Part shown: in pieces, positions 7,684-8,574 of the stretch
Numbering within the stretch: the first letter of the stretch is position 1
How the letters are laid out: each line of letters begins with the position of its first letter
From: an uncultured Collinsella sp.
GTDB lineage: Bacteria > Actinomycetota > Coriobacteriia > Coriobacteriales > Coriobacteriaceae
Assembly: GCA_900550825.1 (NCBI GenBank)
Contig: URTZ01000084.1
Coordinates: forward strand, 1-8,574
DNA: 8,574 bases
Direction: 5' to 3'
Notes under the pieces: model-generated
What the model saw: the letters and a program-made list of their open reading frames with translations, nothing else
What the model was told of the DNA's origin: nothing
The model's database searches: none
Translations under genes and position numbers: made by a program

Positions 7684-7746
7684 AATACGCACCTGTACGT
7701 TTTCTTAAGGCCTTCTTTATGCCGCAGGTACGGTAATACGTTTTTT
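7679..7746. repeat. Pair of related direct repeats around a central palindrome
   Basis: CGGTTAATACG (7679-7689) recurs as CGGTAATACG (7731-7740), and TACGTTTTCT (7696-7705) recurs as TACGTTTTTT (7737-7746). Between them lie the 8-bp palindrome AAGGCCTT (7707-7714) and flanking ACCTG (7691-7695) and CAGGT (7725-7729), an inverted pair centred within half a base of the palindrome. The layout suggests a protein-binding or structured upstream region for the atp promoter, but no known operator is recognised. Confidence 0.3.
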
Positions 7747-7773
7747 CGAACCCCTCAGCGCAAAACGTCCGTT

Positions 7774-7815
7774 AACAGAAGTGCGCGTGGACGACTTTTG
7801 CTCGCCCGCGCGCAC
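7774..7815 (-). terminator. Candidate terminator hairpin downstream of upp
   Basis: GTGCGCG (7781-7787) and CGCGCAC (7809-7815) are perfect 7-bp arms. After one mismatch they continue as a second 6-bp stem (7789-7794 with 7802-7807, one G.U pair in the minus-strand RNA) around a 7-nt loop. On the minus strand the stem is followed by TTCTGTT (7780-7774), a broken U tract. It starts about 43 nt after the upp stop. The stem is strong but the tail is weak, so termination may be partial and some upp transcripts may read into atp. The plus-strand flank (ATTTCTTCG) is also T-rich, but no plus-strand gene needs it. Confidence 0.5.
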
Positions 7816-7857
7816 CATTTCTTCGTATTTGTGACCGTAGCCGACAAGGCCCAACGA

Positions 7858-8505
7858 CTAGAGCGTACCGTAGATGCGGTCGCCGGCGTCGCCCAGGCCG
7901 GGAACGATGTAGGCGGCCTCGTTGAGATGGTCATCGATGGCGCAGGTATAAATATGTACGTCGGGGTCCTTTTCGGCCAGTGACTTGAGGCCCTCGGGCG
8001 CGGCGACGATACACAGCATGCGGATATCCTTAACACCGCGCTCGCGCAGGTAGCTGATGGCCATCTCGGCCGAACCGCCCGTGGCGAGCATGGGGTCAAC
8101 AACCAGGCAGATGCGCTGGTCGATATCCTTGGGCATCTTGCAGTAATACTCATGCGGCTCGTGGGTAACCTCGTCGCGCTCCATGCCGATGTGGCCCACG
8201 CGAGCGGAGGGTACCAAGTCGAGGATGCCGTCGACCATGCCGAGACCCGCACGCAGGATGGGAACGATGGCGAGCTTTTTGCCGGCGAGCTGCTTAAACG
8301 TTGCGGTGGTGATGGGGGTCTCGACCTCGACGTCTTCCATGGGCAGGTCGCGCATGGCCTCGTAGCCGTCAAAAAGTGCGAGCTCGCGCACGAGCTGGCG
8401 GAACTGGTTGGTGCCAGTGCTCTTGTCGCGCAAGATCGACAGCTTGTGCTGGACGAGCGGATGGTCGACAAGCGTCACACGGGACGTATCGTAGGTGACG
8501 GTCAT
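7858..8505 (-). CDS. upp: Uracil phosphoribosyltransferase
   Basis: Pyrimidine salvage enzyme of the cytoplasm, converting uracil and PRPP to UMP and pyrophosphate. The 215 residues (E. coli 208) show VPILRAGLGMVDG (81-93), the flexible-loop region MERDEVTHEPHEYYCKMP (108-125), the PRPP-binding motif VVDPMLATGGSA (135-146), and the uracil-binding C-terminus YIVPGLGDAGDRIYGT (199-214), ending one residue later as in the family. All key motifs are intact. The ATG at 8505 has AAGGGG about 9 nt upstream and lies 15 nt after the preceding stop, so upp is probably cotranscribed with that gene. The stop is TAG; the same frame then stays open for 46 more codons with coding-like composition. upp directly upstream of the atp operon is also seen in Bacillus. 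Confidence 0.98.
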   Translation of the reverse strand: MTVTYDTSRVTLVDHPLVQHKLSILRDKSTGTNQFRQLVRELALFDGYEAMRDLPMEDVEVETPITTATFKQLAGKKLAIVPILRAGLGMVDGILDLVPSARVGHIGMERDEVTHEPHEYYCKMPKDIDQRICLVVDPMLATGGSAEMAISYLRERGVKDIRMLCIVAAPEGLKSLAEKDPDVHIYTCAIDDHLNEAAYIVPGLGDAGDRIYGTL

Positions 8506-8520
8506 GGGTTGATGCCCCTT

Positions 8521-8574
8521 TCATTGCGGCCGGAAGATGGCCTTGCTGACAAGACGCATGGCGACGTTGTTGCC
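8521..8574 (-). CDS. 3' end of an unidentified gene upstream of upp (partial)
   Basis: The minus strand is open from the window edge to a TGA at 8523-8521, encoding GNNVAMRLVSKAIFRPQ. Codon choice is like that of the neighbouring genes (GGC, AAC, GTC, ATC), and the stop lies 15 nt before the upp ATG, as expected for an operon partner. Seventeen residues are too few to name the protein. In Bacillus glyA precedes upp, but I cannot match this tail to GlyA. It could also be another gene that commonly neighbours upp. Confidence 0.55.
   Translation of the reverse strand, partial: GNNVAMRLVSKAIFRPQ

Noticed and set aside
7742..7757. GGGGTTCGAA on the minus strand, resembling a tRNA T-loop
   Set aside because: No acceptor, D or anticodon stems can be drawn around it and the matching 3' half of the T stem is missing.
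7755..8471. 238-codon minus-strand frame overlapping upp
   Set aside because: Out of frame with the clearly recognised Upp; the Ser/Arg/Pro-rich product is typical of a shadow frame.

Overview
This window is a chromosomal housekeeping locus. Every convincing gene lies on the minus strand, so transcription runs from high to low coordinates. Gene order in that direction: the 3' tail of an unidentified gene, upp (uracil phosphoribosyltransferase), a small AtpI-like membrane protein, the full F1Fo ATP synthase operon atpB-atpE-atpF-atpH-atpA-atpG-atpD-atpC, and the N-terminal two fifths or so of murA (UDP-N-acetylglucosamine 1-carboxyvinyltransferase).

Host: the DNA is GC-rich, by eye near 60%. 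The order upp-atpI-atp recalls Firmicutes, while murA downstream of atpC is known from both Firmicutes and Actinobacteria. The beta subunit has actinobacterial features (an N-terminal extension and Phe in the GLFPAIDPLASSS segment). My best guess is a gut coriobacterium, perhaps Collinsella; this is inferred from resemblance and was not searched.

Layout: 1-605 murA (TTG start, catalytic Cys present); 606-693 an intrinsic terminator that ends next to the murA ribosome binding site; 694-5532 atpC, atpD, atpG, atpA and atpH, tightly packed with 1-nt overlaps (TAATG) at atpG/atpD and atpH/atpA; 5522-6124 atpF, overlapping atpH by 11 nt; 6140-6334 atpE; 6335-6458 a 124-nt leader ahead of atpE; 6459-7262 atpB; 7266-7577 AtpI-like; 7578-7857 the only large non-coding stretch, holding a candidate upp terminator, a dyad- and repeat-rich segment and a candidate atp promoter; 7858-8505 upp; 8521-8574 the tail of the upstream gene.

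The atp genes encode a complete rotary enzyme: Fo a, c and b, F1 alpha, beta, gamma and epsilon, and the delta connector. All catalytic residues I could check are present. I see no mobile element, CRISPR array, RNA gene or defence system. The most notable points are divergences inside the ATP synthase: a b subunit preceded by a signal-peptide-like segment, a 64-residue c subunit, a shortened delta subunit, a roughly 12-residue insertion and a P-loop Gln-to-Lys change in alpha, and a Cys three residues after the essential Arg of subunit a. A coding-like in-frame extension after the upp UAG stop is also noted. I found no evidence for a wholly new system.
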